This document shows positions 22,151-34,929 of a stretch of DNA of 64,000 nt, one piece after another (within the stretch, counting starts at the first letter, position 1; every line of letters starts with the position of its first letter). The stretch covers positions 39,745,986 through 39,809,985 of the forward strand of contig VDFB02000003.1 in assembly GCA_007258455.2 (NCBI GenBank), in the 5' to 3' direction. Origin of the DNA: Sequoia sempervirens (lineage: Eukaryota; Streptophyta; Pinopsida; Cupressales; Cupressaceae). The notes below the pieces were generated by a model. The model was not told the DNA's origin, made no database searches, and saw nothing but the letters and a program-made list of their open reading frames with translations. The position numbers and the translations under genes are program-made.

Positions 22151-24051
22151 GGATGAGTGCAATGACAATAATGATTTGTGATTAATGGTCATGGTACCAT
22201 GTTAGCGTGAAAGAGAATGGAAGAAAGCAAGAGATTCCAACAAGACATGAGGCAATGATGATGATGATGATAATGCATACCAAGGAGTTGGGATTTTCAA
22301 AGGGCCAATTACCTTATGTTTGATTACACACGTAGGCATCATGCATCAAGGTATTAAGAACTAGGATGGCATTGTACTTAGTGTGATGGACTTTGACTTG
22401 ACAATCAGATAGGAGTACTCCTGTTCACACCTTGCATATGGAACCTTATTCAGAATGTAGTTTAGATATTTTAGACATCCCAGACCAAAACATAGAAAAG
22501 AAAGCCTTCCTATGTGGTCAACAAGACACCTAAAACACTATCCCTACAAACCAAGAAAAGCACGCATGACCAAGTTTATATTACAAGAATATCCGACAAG
22601 CGCAACAGATAAAAAACATCATGATCATTGCCCCATTCCTTTATCTCTAAATCCATTTATTTTGGACATCATCAAGAGGTCATTAAAATGGGCACAAAAA
22701 GACAAAAGACAAAGATAAAGTAAACAAACAAGCTAATGTTCTTCAATACTGCTAGCCAAGACTAAACTACGGTGATTCCTGATGTTGATGTCCATTGTAG
22801 GAAGGTTGCATCCTAAGACATGACAATATCAGATGATTTGATATGGGATTGATTGGATGATAGGCTATTGACACAAAGAGTTGACCAACTTGTTTATGTA
22901 CTGAACTAGACTTTAGACTTTGATGTTTTGAGTTTTCACTTTATGAATTGCTAGACTTGTTTCTGACTGTTTTACGAAAGGTTGAGGATGGCAATTATTT
23001 ATTATGAGTGATGTTTATTGCGGGTGAAAGTGAGATGAGATAGATGGATTTTTTCAAATATTTGGATGTTTTTGGAGTTTTAAAATATTTTGAGGCTATT
23101 TTTTGGTATTTTCAAGAGGTTTTACAAATGTTATGATTTTTTCAAATTTTCCAATGTTTTGGGGTTTTTTGAGATTTTAACCAAGAGACCAACCTAAAGA
23201 CCTATCCTAGGGGCTTTAGGGGTTGATCAACAGATTAGCCTTTCCTACATTATACACGTAGAGACCATGTAGTTTGAATGATACAAACTCGATTATTGAT
23301 GAGATATGAATAGATGAATTGCCAATTTATTATGATAGACTCCTAAGGACTATCCTCAGTGTCTCGGGGGATGATCAAAGATCAACCTTTCCTATGTTCA
23401 AGGCTTAGAGACCCGTAGTTTGACAAGATGGCTCTATTTTTGAATTTTTAACCTATTTTGGATTTTGATATGTTTTCTAAATGTTTTGGGATTTTATAAT
23501 TTTGTGAATGTTTTTGGATTTTCTGATTTTTTTTTATTTTTTGATTTTGGGGACCTCAAGAAACATACACAAATCTGATCCAATGAGAATATTCCCCCAG
23601 CGTGATGCAATAGACTACTCCGATGTAGGCAATAAAAATTGACCTTTGGAATGGGTCGAGTAGTACTAGGAGGGATCATGGCATGAACACATGACTAAGC
23701 TATGATGTAGATGTCGAACGAATGATGGATGCTAGATGGAGATATGGAAAGTGATGGATGGATGATGCAAAACAGGTCATAAAGATCTTGGTGGATGGAA
23801 AGTGCTTATTTACACAAGGCACCCATTTTCCAGGTTTTCACCGAGGTACTTGTCCAAAGCACCACCGAAGTGGTTTTCACTAGAGGACGATTTTTTTCTC
23901 TTTACTGTTTTAATCCTTTTTCTTATTTTTTTTGCTTTTTTGCTTTTTTGCTTTTATTGTTGTCACCAAGATGCATGTTTACCAGGTTTTCATCAGCGTG
24001 ACCATTTTTTCAGGACATTTTTTGATTTTTTGGTTTTATACCTTGAAATAT
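22151..24051. other. Element B 3' region without a recognisable gene
   Basis: No coding signal is seen. A loose duplication of about 110 bp occurs at 23181-23290 and 23331-23440 (shared tcaacctttcctatgttcaa-like and tagagaccc...gtagtttga words). T-rich stretches fill 23040-23180 and 23450-23560. Confidence 0.5.
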
Positions 24052-24596
24052 TTAGGCATAAAACTTTTTAAGATGGGAGTTGTTCATGAGTTCTTTCAGA
24101 GGTTCCTCTTCGGGTGTTGATAACTGATATGCCCCTAACTTATAGCTTGCTGTGATGATGAATGGTCCCAACTATTTGGGTTCAAATTTTCCTTTGCCAT
24201 TTGGATTTGGAATGTTCTTCTGATTCTCCTTTAGGACAAGTTCTCCGACCTGGAATGTCCGACTCCTGATCTTCTTGTTATAGCTCCTCTTGAGTTGGTT
24301 TTGAGAGACTTGCAAATGGTTTAATGCTTCCATATGACACTCATCCAACAGATCTAGCTCATTCAGTCTTGATATCTAGTATTCTTCATTCGTGATTAGG
24401 TTCTATGGTGATATTCTCAGTGACAGGAGCTCGATCTCGATGGGTATTATAGCTTATGATCCATAGACCAGGGAGAAGTGGGTGGCACCTATTGGTGTGT
24501 AGAAGCTAGTTCGATAGACCTAGAGGGGATTTAGCCGTAGATGCTAGTCACAACCTGCATCATTGACTGTTTTCTTGAGGATCTTCAGAATGGTTT
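24052..24596 (-). pseudogene. Element B integrase, C-terminal part (below solo LTR D1)
   Basis: The reading resumes after D1 as KTILKILKKTVNDAG and runs through SRLNELDLLDECHMEALNHL, NKKIRSRTFQVGELVLK and FEPK-stop-LGPFIITASYKLGA to ELMNNSHLKKFYA and TAA at 24052. This is the Tat-type integrase tail with its GELVL beta-barrel segment, and no chromodomain. Several stops interrupt it. Confidence 0.85.
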
Positions 24597-25881
24597 TGTA
24601 GACATAAATTTGACCACTTCCATATGGTCAAAGGTGTCTCCTTAATCATCCCTTTGCTCATTTAATTCATCCTCTTTTTCATTATTAATTAAATCATTCA
24701 TTTAATTAATATTTCGTGTCCTACATAAGGTTTCCAAAGTATTTAATTTAATAAATACTTTTCCCCTCTTTCCTCTATAATTTAAATAAATATATCACTT
24801 TATTTAATTTAGTCATATTACCTCTTGGAATTTTAAATTTATATTTTTAATTCCTCACTTTCTCTCTCATTGTCACATCCTTCAACTTTTGCAAGTTGGT
24901 CTCTAATCCCTCTTAACAATCTAACCATTTTTCTTAATCATAATTAATTTATGATTAAGATGTGCACACCCCTAATTATCATTTGGGTCACACCCTCCAT
25001 AATTTACCACTTGCCTTTAATCTATCATTAATTTGTCTAATCAAGTACTTGCACAACCTTAATCACTTAGTTAGGTTAGCTTAATCCCCATATCATTTAT
25101 GGAATGTGTCCTAAGTCAACCTTCTTAAAGGCTTTCTCCTTTTGGAGAAGGCACTCTATTCCCCATGTGAATTTTTAATTCACATTTAATTCCCCTATGC
25201 ATTACTTGGAATTTAAAATTCCTTTTCTCATCCCCATGAGGATATTATAGGAATTTTTAATTCCTCACATGTCCTCTCACCCACATGGGGACAAGGACCT
25301 CCTTTATGAGGAGATCTTGTCCCAATCCCAAGGTACTATGTACGACCTCCATGTCATGTACTCTCCTTCCAACTCATGTACACATCATCTCTCACAAGCC
25401 ACTTCACATGCTGCATTTCAAGATGTGAGGGCTTGTGAGTTCTCAACTCACCTTAGCCCTACATCTTGATCTTGGTGGCTCAATCTCAACCGTCCATTTC
25501 CCTAGGGAGTCCAAAATTCTCTATAAATACCCCCTCTTCTCTCTCATTTTGGGGAGATCATTTATGCTAGCCAAACTCTTGCAAAATTTTCTCTTGAGCC
25601 ATACTTAGCTAAATTCTCATACTTGCATCCATTTTCACTCATTTTCCATCTTCATCTCATCGCATAGCTTGCATCTCTTGCCACCAAAGGAGCATACACT
25701 ATCAAAGATCGAAGGGCCAACCAAAGGATCGATTCAATACAAGGTGAATCCACTCTATTTGTTGTTTTTATTTTGTTTTGAATCCAAATAGGATAATCTT
25801 GAGGTGTAGGGTGTTTATAGTAGTTATTTGCACTCTTTTGTTTGCTGCTCATATTCTAACAAGTATTTTCGCCCTATCACA
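24597..25881 (+). repeat. Solo LTR D1 inside the integrase of element B
   Basis: 1285 bp with TGTAGACAT...CCTATCACA termini, matching D2 at 43174-44468 along its whole length. The flanking five bases are ggttt and agttt (one mismatch), and the integrase reading is continuous across it (VEATNKT before, KTILK after). No internal region is attached, so it is a solo LTR left by recombination. Confidence 0.9.
25519..25530 (+). promoter_or_regulatory. TATA box of LTR D1
   Basis: TCTATAAATACC lies about 360 bp before the LTR end and is shared with D2. It fixes the orientation of the LTR as plus, opposite to element B. Confidence 0.75.
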
Positions 25882-26624
25882 AGTTTTATTGGTGGCTTCT
25901 ACTTGGCCATTTCCTTGGGGATAATATGGAGTGGAAAATCGATGTTGGATTTTGAATTTGTCACAAAGGTCATGAACATCCTAATTCTTGAAAGGCATCC
26001 CATTATCTTAGATAATAGCTTGGAGAACACTGTATTGACATATTAAGTAGTTCAGGATGAACTTTGATATCTGCTTTCCAGTGATGTATGTCATGAGGAT
26101 GGCTTCCACCCACTTGGTGAAGTACTTAGTGGTGATAATGATAAACTTGTGGCCACTAGATGAGGTGGGGGCAATTTTTCCAATGAGATCGAGCCCCCAT
26201 TGTGAAAGGGCCATGGTGTGACAATAGGATGAAGCTCCTGAGTTGGTGCATGGATGAGGTCCCCATGCTACTGACATTGTAGACATCTTCTGATGTAGTC
26301 ATGTGCTTCTCTTTCCATAGTAGGCCAATAATACCCTATCCTCAACAGTTTCTTGGCCAAGGGCATTCCACTTGAGTGTGAACCACAAATACCATTATGC
26401 ACCTTAGTTAAGGTGGTTAATGCCTCCTTAGCGTTTAAGAAATGTAATAGGGTTCCTTCTATGCTCCTACGGTAAAGGGTTTCTCTTAGGATGAAAAACC
26501 AAGATGCTTTCTTGACAAAGGTTTTCTTAAGGTTTGAGGTTATGTTAGCTGGGAGGACTCCTATTCTCAGATAAGTGTATATGTCGTGGTACCAAGGATC
26601 ACCAGGACCAACAATTTCACACAA
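25882..26624 (-). pseudogene. Element B integrase, zinc-binding domain and catalytic core
   Basis: The zinc-binding domain reads VHNGICGSHSSG ... RRCLQCQ (about 26400 to 26270). The core has Asp in WGLDLIGKIAP, Asp in DNGMPFKN, and Glu in YYPQGNGQVEATNKT just before D1, so all three catalytic residues survive. Stops before DNGMPF and after FKN inactivate it. Confidence 0.9.
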
Positions 26625-27060
26625 ATTTTGACTCAGGCACCTCGAATGCAGGCATGAGAAGCTGCTCTACTAGGAATTCATGCTTTGGGACATTGCGAGG
26701 GATATCTAGTAGGGATCCAATTGTTACCATGGTGTCTGTCGCTTTGTTGTTTGCTCTAGGTATTTGCTCGAATGTGATTTTAATGGACTCCTTAAGGATT
26801 TCCACCAATTTCTTGTATGGAGTTAGCTTATCATCCTTAGTCTGGTATTCATCATTCACTTGATTGATTATCAACTATGAATCCCCATATACCTTGAGAG
26901 CCATGATATGCCACTGCACTGCTATTCTGAGTCCTATGGTTAGAGCCTCATATTCTATGATATTGTTTGTGCAAGGAAATGTCAACTTGTAGGATCTTGG
27001 TATGCATTCCCCCTGTGGAGTGATGAAAAAGACCCTGGCTCCTGATCCATGCTGTGTGTA
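26600..27060 (-). pseudogene. Element B additional RNase H, after RT-RNase H
   Basis: The minus strand gives FDGSYTQHGSGARVFFITPQ, NNIIEYEALTIGLRIAVQWH, LKVYGDS-stop-LIINQVNDEYQT and EQIPRANNKATDTMVTIGSL, the four acidic sites of a plant-type RNase H. The position between the native RNase H and integrase is the one expected for Tat elements, in contrast to element A. Confidence 0.9.
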
Positions 27061-27072
27061 GGAACCATCAAA

Positions 27073-28350
27073 TTACAACTTCCAGTGGTATGCTATGCTC
27101 AATTTGAAGATGGATTCATCTGAGTACATTGGTGCTTCTGCCAATTGGTCTACAATAGCTTTCCCTTTGATGGCCTTACGCTCTACGTACTCAATTTCGT
27201 AATCTAATAGGATCATTAACCACTTGGCCATCCTTCCTATGAGCACCGCCTTGGAAAGTAGATATTTGAGTGGGTCAATCTTGGAGATGAGTTTGATTTT
27301 GTGTGTTAACATGTAGTGTCTGAAATTTTGTGAGGCAAACACCACTGCTAAACAAGATTTTTCAATGAAGTAATAGTTTAACTCATGCCCTACCATGGTT
27401 TGACTGATGTAGTAGATGGATCTCTTTGTTCCATTTTCATCGTGATGAGCTAGGAGAGCACCAAGAGCTACCACTGTTGTTGATATGTAGAGTATTAGAG
27501 GCTTTCTTGGGATTGGTGGCATAAGCACTGGAGGTGTGAGGAAATACTCTTTGATTTTGTTAAAGGCCTGATCACACTTGTCATCCCACTTTTATGCTAG
27601 CCCCTTGTGGAGTAGGTGAGAATATGAGATTGATTTGTCTGCTAGCTAAGCTATGAACTGGCATATGGACTGGAGCCTGCCTTGTAGGCATCTTAGCTGC
27701 TTCAAAGTCTTGGGTTCCTCCATCTCGAGGATTTCCTTTACCTTAGAAGGATCTATTTGAATTCCTCTCATAGACACAATGTATCCCAATAGTTTCCCTA
27801 ATTGTACGCCAAAGACACACTTCTTTGGATTAAGGTGGACCTTGTATTCCTCCAGTATATCAAAGATGGCACTTAATGATGCTATGTGTTCCCACCTTTT
27901 TTTGGATTTTGCTAATATGTCATCGACATAATATTCCACAATATTATGGATCATGTCATGAAAGATTAAGGTCATGACCCTTTGATATGTTGCTCTAGCA
28001 TTCTTTAGGCCAAACAACATCATGTTCCAACAATATGTCCCTCATGGACAAGTAAAAGTTGTTTTTTGTTGATCTTCTTTGTCTATCATAATTTGGTTAT
28101 ACTCGGAGAATCCGTCCATCAATGAAAGCGTCTCATGTCCCACGGTCATGTCTACAATCATATCAATGTTGGGAAGCAGGAAGTTGTCTTTTGGACATGC
28201 CTTGTTTAGGTCTCTAAAATCTATGCATATATGGATGCCCCCATTGGGTTTTGAAACAAAAACCAGATTTGATACCCACTGTAGCTAGTCGATTGGTCAT
28301 ATGAACCCTACATCAAGTAGCTTCTTCAATTCCATTTTGACTAACAAAGC
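27073..28350 (-). pseudogene. Element B reverse transcriptase and RNase H
   Basis: The palm reads VSKPNGGIHICIDFRDLNKA, PNIDMIVDMTVGHETLSLMD, MMLFGLKNARATYQRVM, the catalytic YVDD at 27919-27930, NPKKCVFGVQLGKLLGYIVS and LKQLRCLQGRLQSICQFIA. RNase H follows (LILYISTTVVALGALLAHHD, KSCLAVVFASQNFRHYMLTH). Stops replace Arg and Trp codons upstream (GFI-stop-PID-stop-LQWVSN). The reading is otherwise well preserved compared with element A. Confidence 0.92.
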
Positions 28351-28359
28351 TATCCGGGG

Positions 28360-29551
28360 ATGCATTTTTTAGAGTTTCTTCCTGATAGGCTTTGCTTCAA
28401 GGTAGATTGCTAGATGGTGGAGCACTATCTTTGGATCAAGCTTGGGCATGTCGACATAGCTCCATGAAAATTTGAATTTTCTCTCCCTTAAGAAATCATC
28501 TAGGAACTCCTATTCTTCTGACATCAATGATTCAACATAAAATGTGATATGCAGAATTTCCTCTGTTCCTAAGTTGATTGGGTTGCACTTTTCGGCTAGA
28601 ACCGCTGACTTTTCCTAATGTAGAGAACTGAGGGGAAGATTGAATCCTTCATCCTCGGGTGCCTCAAAGAGGTTTTTATCATTGGATACGTCCTTTATTT
28701 TTACTATTCTTGAGTCAGAGAGTGCCATGGTGTGGTTTTCACTCAAAGACTTTGAGATTATTCTCAAGTTTTCGCTTTTGTGATTAAAGGATTCAGTCGT
28801 CTCCCCATAGTAAGCTTGTGTGTCTAGAATGATATCAAACCCAACCTTATGATATCCACATGGTATCGTGCTCCGCAGTCCCATGAATTCTGAGAGCGCT
28901 TCATCATTTTGGAAAGTGTCTAGAACCGGTGGTCCTCGTTGGTTGTAATCAATGAGCTAGGGATATACTAGGTTGATTTCATGGGTTTGATTGGTTGAAT
29001 CAAATGATATGGTACTAATCATGAGGAGGGTGGTGTCCTTAAAAATCATAGGTAGGTTGGCTATGAGATCTTTGTCATCACTACTGTTGTAGACATTGGT
29101 TATGTCAAATGTGAAATGTCTAAGGGTAGACCAGTGGATACAGGCAATTGAAGGGCGACTATCATTTGTTGAGGAGTTTTGACCTTCTTAACCAGGGGAT
29201 TTCAACCATGTATGGTTATACTCGAAGGGGTACATTCGAGGCCAAGATTTTTCATTCACGTCTTAGGAATGATGTGTATTAGAAGCTTGTTGTCATTTTG
29301 TCCAAGCTTTCTATTTCTGTCATAGCCCATGGCAAGCATCATTTGTAAGCCTTTACTACTATCATCCATAGGTAGATCAGCTACTAGTCTATTATCTTGG
29401 TATAGGAGATGGGATGGGTCCTCTTCGATTACTTCCTAACTGAGATCTCCTCAACTTCTGAAGCTGTAAGATCCTGCTGTGAATGTTTGGGATGAGGAAG
29501 CATCGTTTGATTGTGGTCATCCCCGTGACCTAGGAGATTATGGTAACTCTC
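28360..29551 (-). pseudogene. Element B linker between protease and RT
   Basis: This is a poorly conserved linker. It includes MGLRSTIPCGYHKVGFDIIL (28884) and, nearer RT, FSWSYVDMPKLDPKIVLHHL, the segment that leads into Tat RT domains. Several stops and shifts occur. No further domain is recognised. Confidence 0.7.
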
Positions 29552-30361
29552 CTACCACAAAAGTGTTGTTGGAATTGTATGGTGTCCACACCCATTGTCT
29601 TGGATTATGAACTTGATATCAAAGATGGAAGGAATGGCAGGGGTGGCGGGTGTCTCTGTCACAAAAGTGGAGGCGAGAGTACCTAGGTCAATGTATGGAG
29701 TTGATGGGCCTTCATCATTTTTAGGAACTTGAGGGATTTTGTAATATTTTTCCTCTAGGATTTTGCAGTAAGAGAAGGGTTCAAGATCCCCATGGATAGT
29801 GACCTCTTGGCCTTGGTATGTGAACTTGACAAATTGGTGGAAGGTTGATGCTACTACTTGCATTGCATGGATCCACAGACGCCCCATGAGAATGTTGTAA
29901 GGAAAATTTAGGTCAAGGACCTGATAGGTGGTTTCCATAATTGTTGGCCCTACTTGAATAGGGAGTTGGATTGTACCCTGAGACACTCTTTCTTGATCAT
30001 CTCAAGCCCTGATTGTGATGCCTTTTTATTTTTCAACAGAATCCTTTGAGATTTTCAAATTCTTTATGAGCTTGAGGGAACAAATGTTTAAACCTGCACC
30101 TCCATCCACCAAGACTCGCTTAAATTTATTCTTATGCACTAGAACCTCCAAATGGAGTGCACGATTGTGAGATGGTTGAGCAGGGAAGTCGAATGTAAGA
30201 AGATTTGCAGTAATGATATTTCTGACCATAGCTTGCAATTGTTCAACATCAAGATTCGTGGAGACGGTGGATGAAGCCAATGCTTCCTCAAGGATCCTTT
30301 TGTGGGCAGATGAAATCCTTAGCAACTCCATGATGGAGATCTGAGTTGGGGTTCTTTTCAA
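29552..30361 (-). pseudogene. Element B aspartic protease
   Basis: The active-site stretch reads FKRVLVDGGAGLNICSLKLI near 30110, with the D-G-G-A triad of Tat proteases. The C-terminal half (29986 down) has VLDLNFPYNILMGRLWIHAM, matching the end of the fold, followed by a linker. One short break near 30000 separates the two frames. Confidence 0.88.
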
Positions 30362-33300
30362 CTAGTCAAGGACATTATAGCCACTAGGAATAGATATTGA
30401 GTTGGAAGTGGGTGCTCTAGGAGGCTGAGATGACCCTACAATAGTGATTTTTCCACCTCTTGTGGTGACTCCATAGTCAGCTTGGGCTCCTTTGATGGTG
30501 ATATTAGATAAATACTCATCTAGGGATATGACGACATGGTCGTATACATCATTCATGATCTTGAAGCTACCCTTTCCCTTATCATTGTTATTGTTCCCTT
30601 TATTGTTATGTTTGGGCATCAGATTCATGTAGATCTTGAGGTTTTGATTTCTTTCCAGTTGTTCCACATTTATTATTTTATCATCAATAAGGTCTTGAAT
30701 CAGGTTTTTCAACCTCATACAACTAGAAGTTGTGTGTCCCTTGATCTTATGGAAATCACAAAGGTGATTTTTGTTATACCATGATGGTTTTACCAAGGGT
30801 TCTTTATAATTTTCATAGGTGGGGATTGTGATGAGTTTTTCTGCCACTAGCCTCTTCATGATGGATTCAACCAATTCCCCAAGGGCTATGTACTTCTACT
30901 TGGGGGAGTTTTTGTTTCAATGGAGTGGTCCCATTTGATCATTCACATTGTTGATTATTTGATTGTTTTGCTGCCGTGTCACCATGTTTGCTTGACAATT
31001 ATTTTGATTGTTGTTTTGGGGTTGTTGTTGGGGTGCGGGTGTGTTTTGTCAACGAGCGCTGATCACAACTTTGGTGTTGACAACACCATCGTTGGTAATG
31101 TTTCTTTTCTTCACCCATGTGTGAGGTTTATCATTATAGTTGGTGGATGGGCAATTTTTTTGTTGTTTAGGATATACAGGTGACCCTCCTTGTGCAATAA
31201 GGGATCGTTCAATGTTAAGCGCCTTGGAGATGAATTGGTCATATGTGGTGATACCTTGCACTTTGATATGGAATGCCAAGGTTCCTTCAAGATTGGAGAT
31301 GATGGTGCAAAAATTTTGTTATTCGAGCATGGCCCATTTACTCCTATTGGCCTTGGATCGCCATCGTTGTAGGAAGGAAGCAAATGATTCGTTCTTTCCT
31401 TGTTTAAGAGTTGATAGTTCCTCTAGACTGACATCCATACTGATATTGAATGTGTCTACTATTTCTTGGAAATTTTTGACGCCAGGAGGAAGGTGAGAGA
31501 ACCACTCCATGGCTTGGCTAGCCAAACTTCTAGGAAATAGCTGCATCAGATATGTATCGTCATATGTGACTCCCATGCAATGCACCTGGAATTCCCTGAT
31601 GTGATCTTTAGGGTTTCCCATCCCATGGTATTTACCAAATTTGCGGATTTCGAATCCCTTTGGGAATGGTTCCATTGCAAGAATCCTATCAAATGGATAA
31701 GGAAACAAGTTTCTGGGTGTTTTTCATGGTTTTCCCTAACTAAAGATCAAGCACTTGTTGCGAGAGCAACATGATTTGTGTTGTGACATCATTTTACGGA
31801 TTAGGGGGTGGAGTGAAAGTGTTTTGCAGTGGTTCAATTGTCGATGGGATGAGTGGATTTGTTGTTGTATTGGTGGATGATGTATGCACATTTTGTTGTG
31901 CCAAGTATGCTTGTAATTGTTGTTGTACCAACAATGCTTGTTGTTGGTCCTATTGCTATTGCGCTAATAGTGCCTGTTGTTGAGCTTTCTGTTGTTGTTG
32001 CACCAACAACGCTTGTTGTTGTGCTGCTAATCGAGCTGCTTCTTGTTGCTCTTGGTATTTCTTTAGCACTTGCTGATATGCTTGTTGTTGGGTTGCTTGT
32101 TGCTATGGGAGGTACTGTGCTTGTGCTTGTGCTTGTGATTGTTCCTGTTCTTGTGCTTGTTGAGCTTGGTATTGGGCTCGAGCTTGTGCTTGTTGGATAG
32201 CTTGGGCGGCTTGAGCAGCTTGAGCATCTTGAGTGGCTTGTGTGGCTTGAGCAGCTTGAGCGGCTTGTGCTGCTTGAGCGGCTTGTGCTATTTGAGTGGC
32301 TTTTTGTGCAACTAATTATGTTTGTGCTTATTGAGCATCTAGTTGTGTAGCTTGTCAATTTTGGATTTTTTGGAGTGCCTTCTGATAGACAATTTGTTGA
32401 ACAACTTGCAAGAAAATGTTGTATTGGTTTGATGTGTTTGAATTGGGTGGCGGTGGTGGATTTGGACTGGTGTTTGTTGTGGTGATGAGAGGCACCGTTG
32501 TATTTATGATTGGGATTTGGGTGGTAGATGGTGCAATCAATATGCTTGGTCCTTGAGAGACCATGTTCTGAGATATTTGGGGGATGGTTGATGATGTGAT
32601 GGTGGTGGCTTACGTTATCGAGATGGTTGCCATCTGTTGTTGCGATGTTGATGACAAGATGGGACGATTCAGTATGATATTTTGATTGATGGTTGGGGGG
32701 TTGATTTGATTTTGTTGATTGATATTTGGTAAAGGGTGAAGCCCTAAACCGAGAGGTGATGTGGATATTGATGGAAAGGGTGGAAGTGGTGGAAAAGTGA
32801 GTGGCATACTCCCTTGGGGAAATGATGAAGATGAAGGGTCAAAGATGCCCCCTGGTCCAAATAAATCACCTTCTCCTTGAGAGGTTATAGGGAGAGAGGT
32901 TTGAGGTGTTGCGTGAAATGATGATGATGGGTCATTAGGATCATGAAAGGTGAGGGGGACATATGGATGTGATGGATTTTGGGGTATGGACTGCCCCAAG
33001 ATGGTGTTTGAATCCAAATCTTGATTGTTCATGAGGGGGTGTGTTTGTAGTACATTGAGAAATGCGCTTCCCTTATTAACAATAGGTTGAGTTGGAGCAA
33101 TGGATGATGTAATCTGGGGGATGGGTTGGGTGATGCTTTGGCATGGAGGTGTGGATGAAATTGGGGGCATGGATGAAATTGGAGGCATGACCCCAAAAGG
33201 TGATTCCACAATGGTGCTCACATCAAAATTGGAAGGGATTTTAGCCCCTTGCTTTGATAATTCAAGCATATATTGTGAGGGATTGAGTCTCATCATGATG

Positions 33301-33554
33301 TCAATGATTCTATGATTCTCAGGATTTTGAACCATTTTGATGATCTCATCTTGTGTCATTCCGAAGGCATTATTGGTGATATCCTCTACTCGACCTTCCT
33401 CTTGAGGATTTTTTGATGATGAAGGAAAGTTAGTTAGGGGATTGCTTGATCCAACGAGATTTATTTCGGAATTGGTTTGACTTAGGTCACTTGAAGTGGA
33501 TGTTTCTTTGTTGGCTTCCATGTTCCTCTTGTGTTGAGATCTAGTTTGAACCAT
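30362..33554 (-). pseudogene. Element B gag with Gln/Ala-rich coiled segment
   Basis: Gag starts MVQTRSQHKRNMEANKE at 33554, followed by a Pro/Ser-rich N-terminal region to 32610. A Gln/Ala repeat stretch (about 32360 to 31900) is built of AQA and QQA units and would be a coiled coil. The capsid-like retrotransposon gag domain (31708 down) has FDRILAMEPFPKGFEIRKFG, LMQLFPRSLASQAMEWFSHL and FASFLQRWRSKANRSKWAM. A single zinc-finger-like CDFHKIKGHTTSSCMRLKN lies near 30760. Stops and shifts occur at about 32600, 32350, 31800 and 30900. Confidence 0.88.
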
Positions 33555-34929
33555 AAAATAAGGCTCAAAAGAGAAGATCTAGGATGCTTAAGGATCAAAG
33601 GTGAAATGATGAAATGTGTGAAAGATGGATGATATGGATGGTGAAACTCTTAGAAGATCTTGAGGGGATGCTATAATTTTGGGAATTTTTTGGATTCTTG
33701 GATTTTGTTTGGGATTTTATTTTGGATTCTTGGATTCTTGGATTTTGATTTTGACCTTGATTCTGGTTTTGGATTGGTTTGATCTTGGATAATGAACAAA
33801 TGGATCCCAAGATGTTGGATGTTATCTATGGGATAGACTTACTCACAAGATGATAATTTTACTAAGTGTAGCGAGAAGGATGCATCTACCCACACCTAAC
33901 CAAACAAGATGATAATTCAACTAAGTATATGGAGAAGGATGCATCTACATATACCTAGCTAAACAAAATGATTTGATGACAATTTAAATAAGCATATGAA
34001 GATGGATGTATCTACATATACCTAGCTAAAAAATATTGTTTTGATATTTGATTCAAGTATTTTGATTTGTTTCAAGGATTTTTGATTCATGGATTTTCCA
34101 AAAAGTCTAGCATGAAGGATGATTTCAATATTTTCAAGAGTTGTTGGTGAGATGATTTTGGTTTGATGTTTGAAAGATGGATGGAGGTTTCAATTTGATC
34201 CTATGTGTACCTAAAAAGACTCTTGTTTACAAGACCTCGGTTAGAAAGAACATGCTTTACTCTAAACAAGATGCTCAAATTCCTGAAAAAGATTTGGACT
34301 TTGACAATAATAGAACAAGTACAAATTGGGATTGTTTCTTGAAGCTCTTTTGTAAAAGTTGAAAAGTAATCTTTGTATGAATTCATGGAGTGTTGAGAGA
34401 TGCTTTTGATGTTCTTTTGGACTAAGAGCTTTTGACTTTGGTTTTCGGATTTTGATCTTGCGTGAAATCATTTGAGACACATGTGTGGGGTTCAATTGTT
34501 CTTAGCTTTGCTTAGTGATTTCTTTTTACCACAAACAATTCTTGATTAGGTTTCTTCAAACTAAATGTCTAATGTCCTAATTTCTTATCATCCCACAAAG
34601 TGTGTTATGTGGAAATCAAGGAAATTAAGACAAAATTTTCCTATTGTTGAATTTAGTAAGAAAATTGAGATATAAATCCAAGTACTTAGAAACCTCTAAG
34701 GATAAAATCCCAAGGGCAAGCAATAACACGTGAATTTTGTCAAAGATATTTGCTTCCTAAAGGGTTTGAAGTTTGATGATAATGTTGAATGTTTTCAAAT
34801 GTTTACGAACAAGCAAAGTGTTTTGTTTCCAAGAACAAGTACAACTTTATGGATATGAAAGATTGTATTTATTGAATCCCCACTTGGACAAGTACAACTA
34901 CGCCTACTTTTAGCAAATGGTTATGTTAT
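33555..34929. other. Element B leader, lower part
   Basis: Untranslated leader between gag start and F1. Words such as ttggattcttggattttg repeat at 33690-33790. No gene is seen. Confidence 0.5.

Noticed and set aside
31853..32200. Plus-strand Leu/Val-rich frame that looks like a membrane protein
   Set aside because: It is the complement of the Gln/Ala repeat of the gag of element B (CAA/GCA-rich), which gives Val/Leu codons on the other strand.
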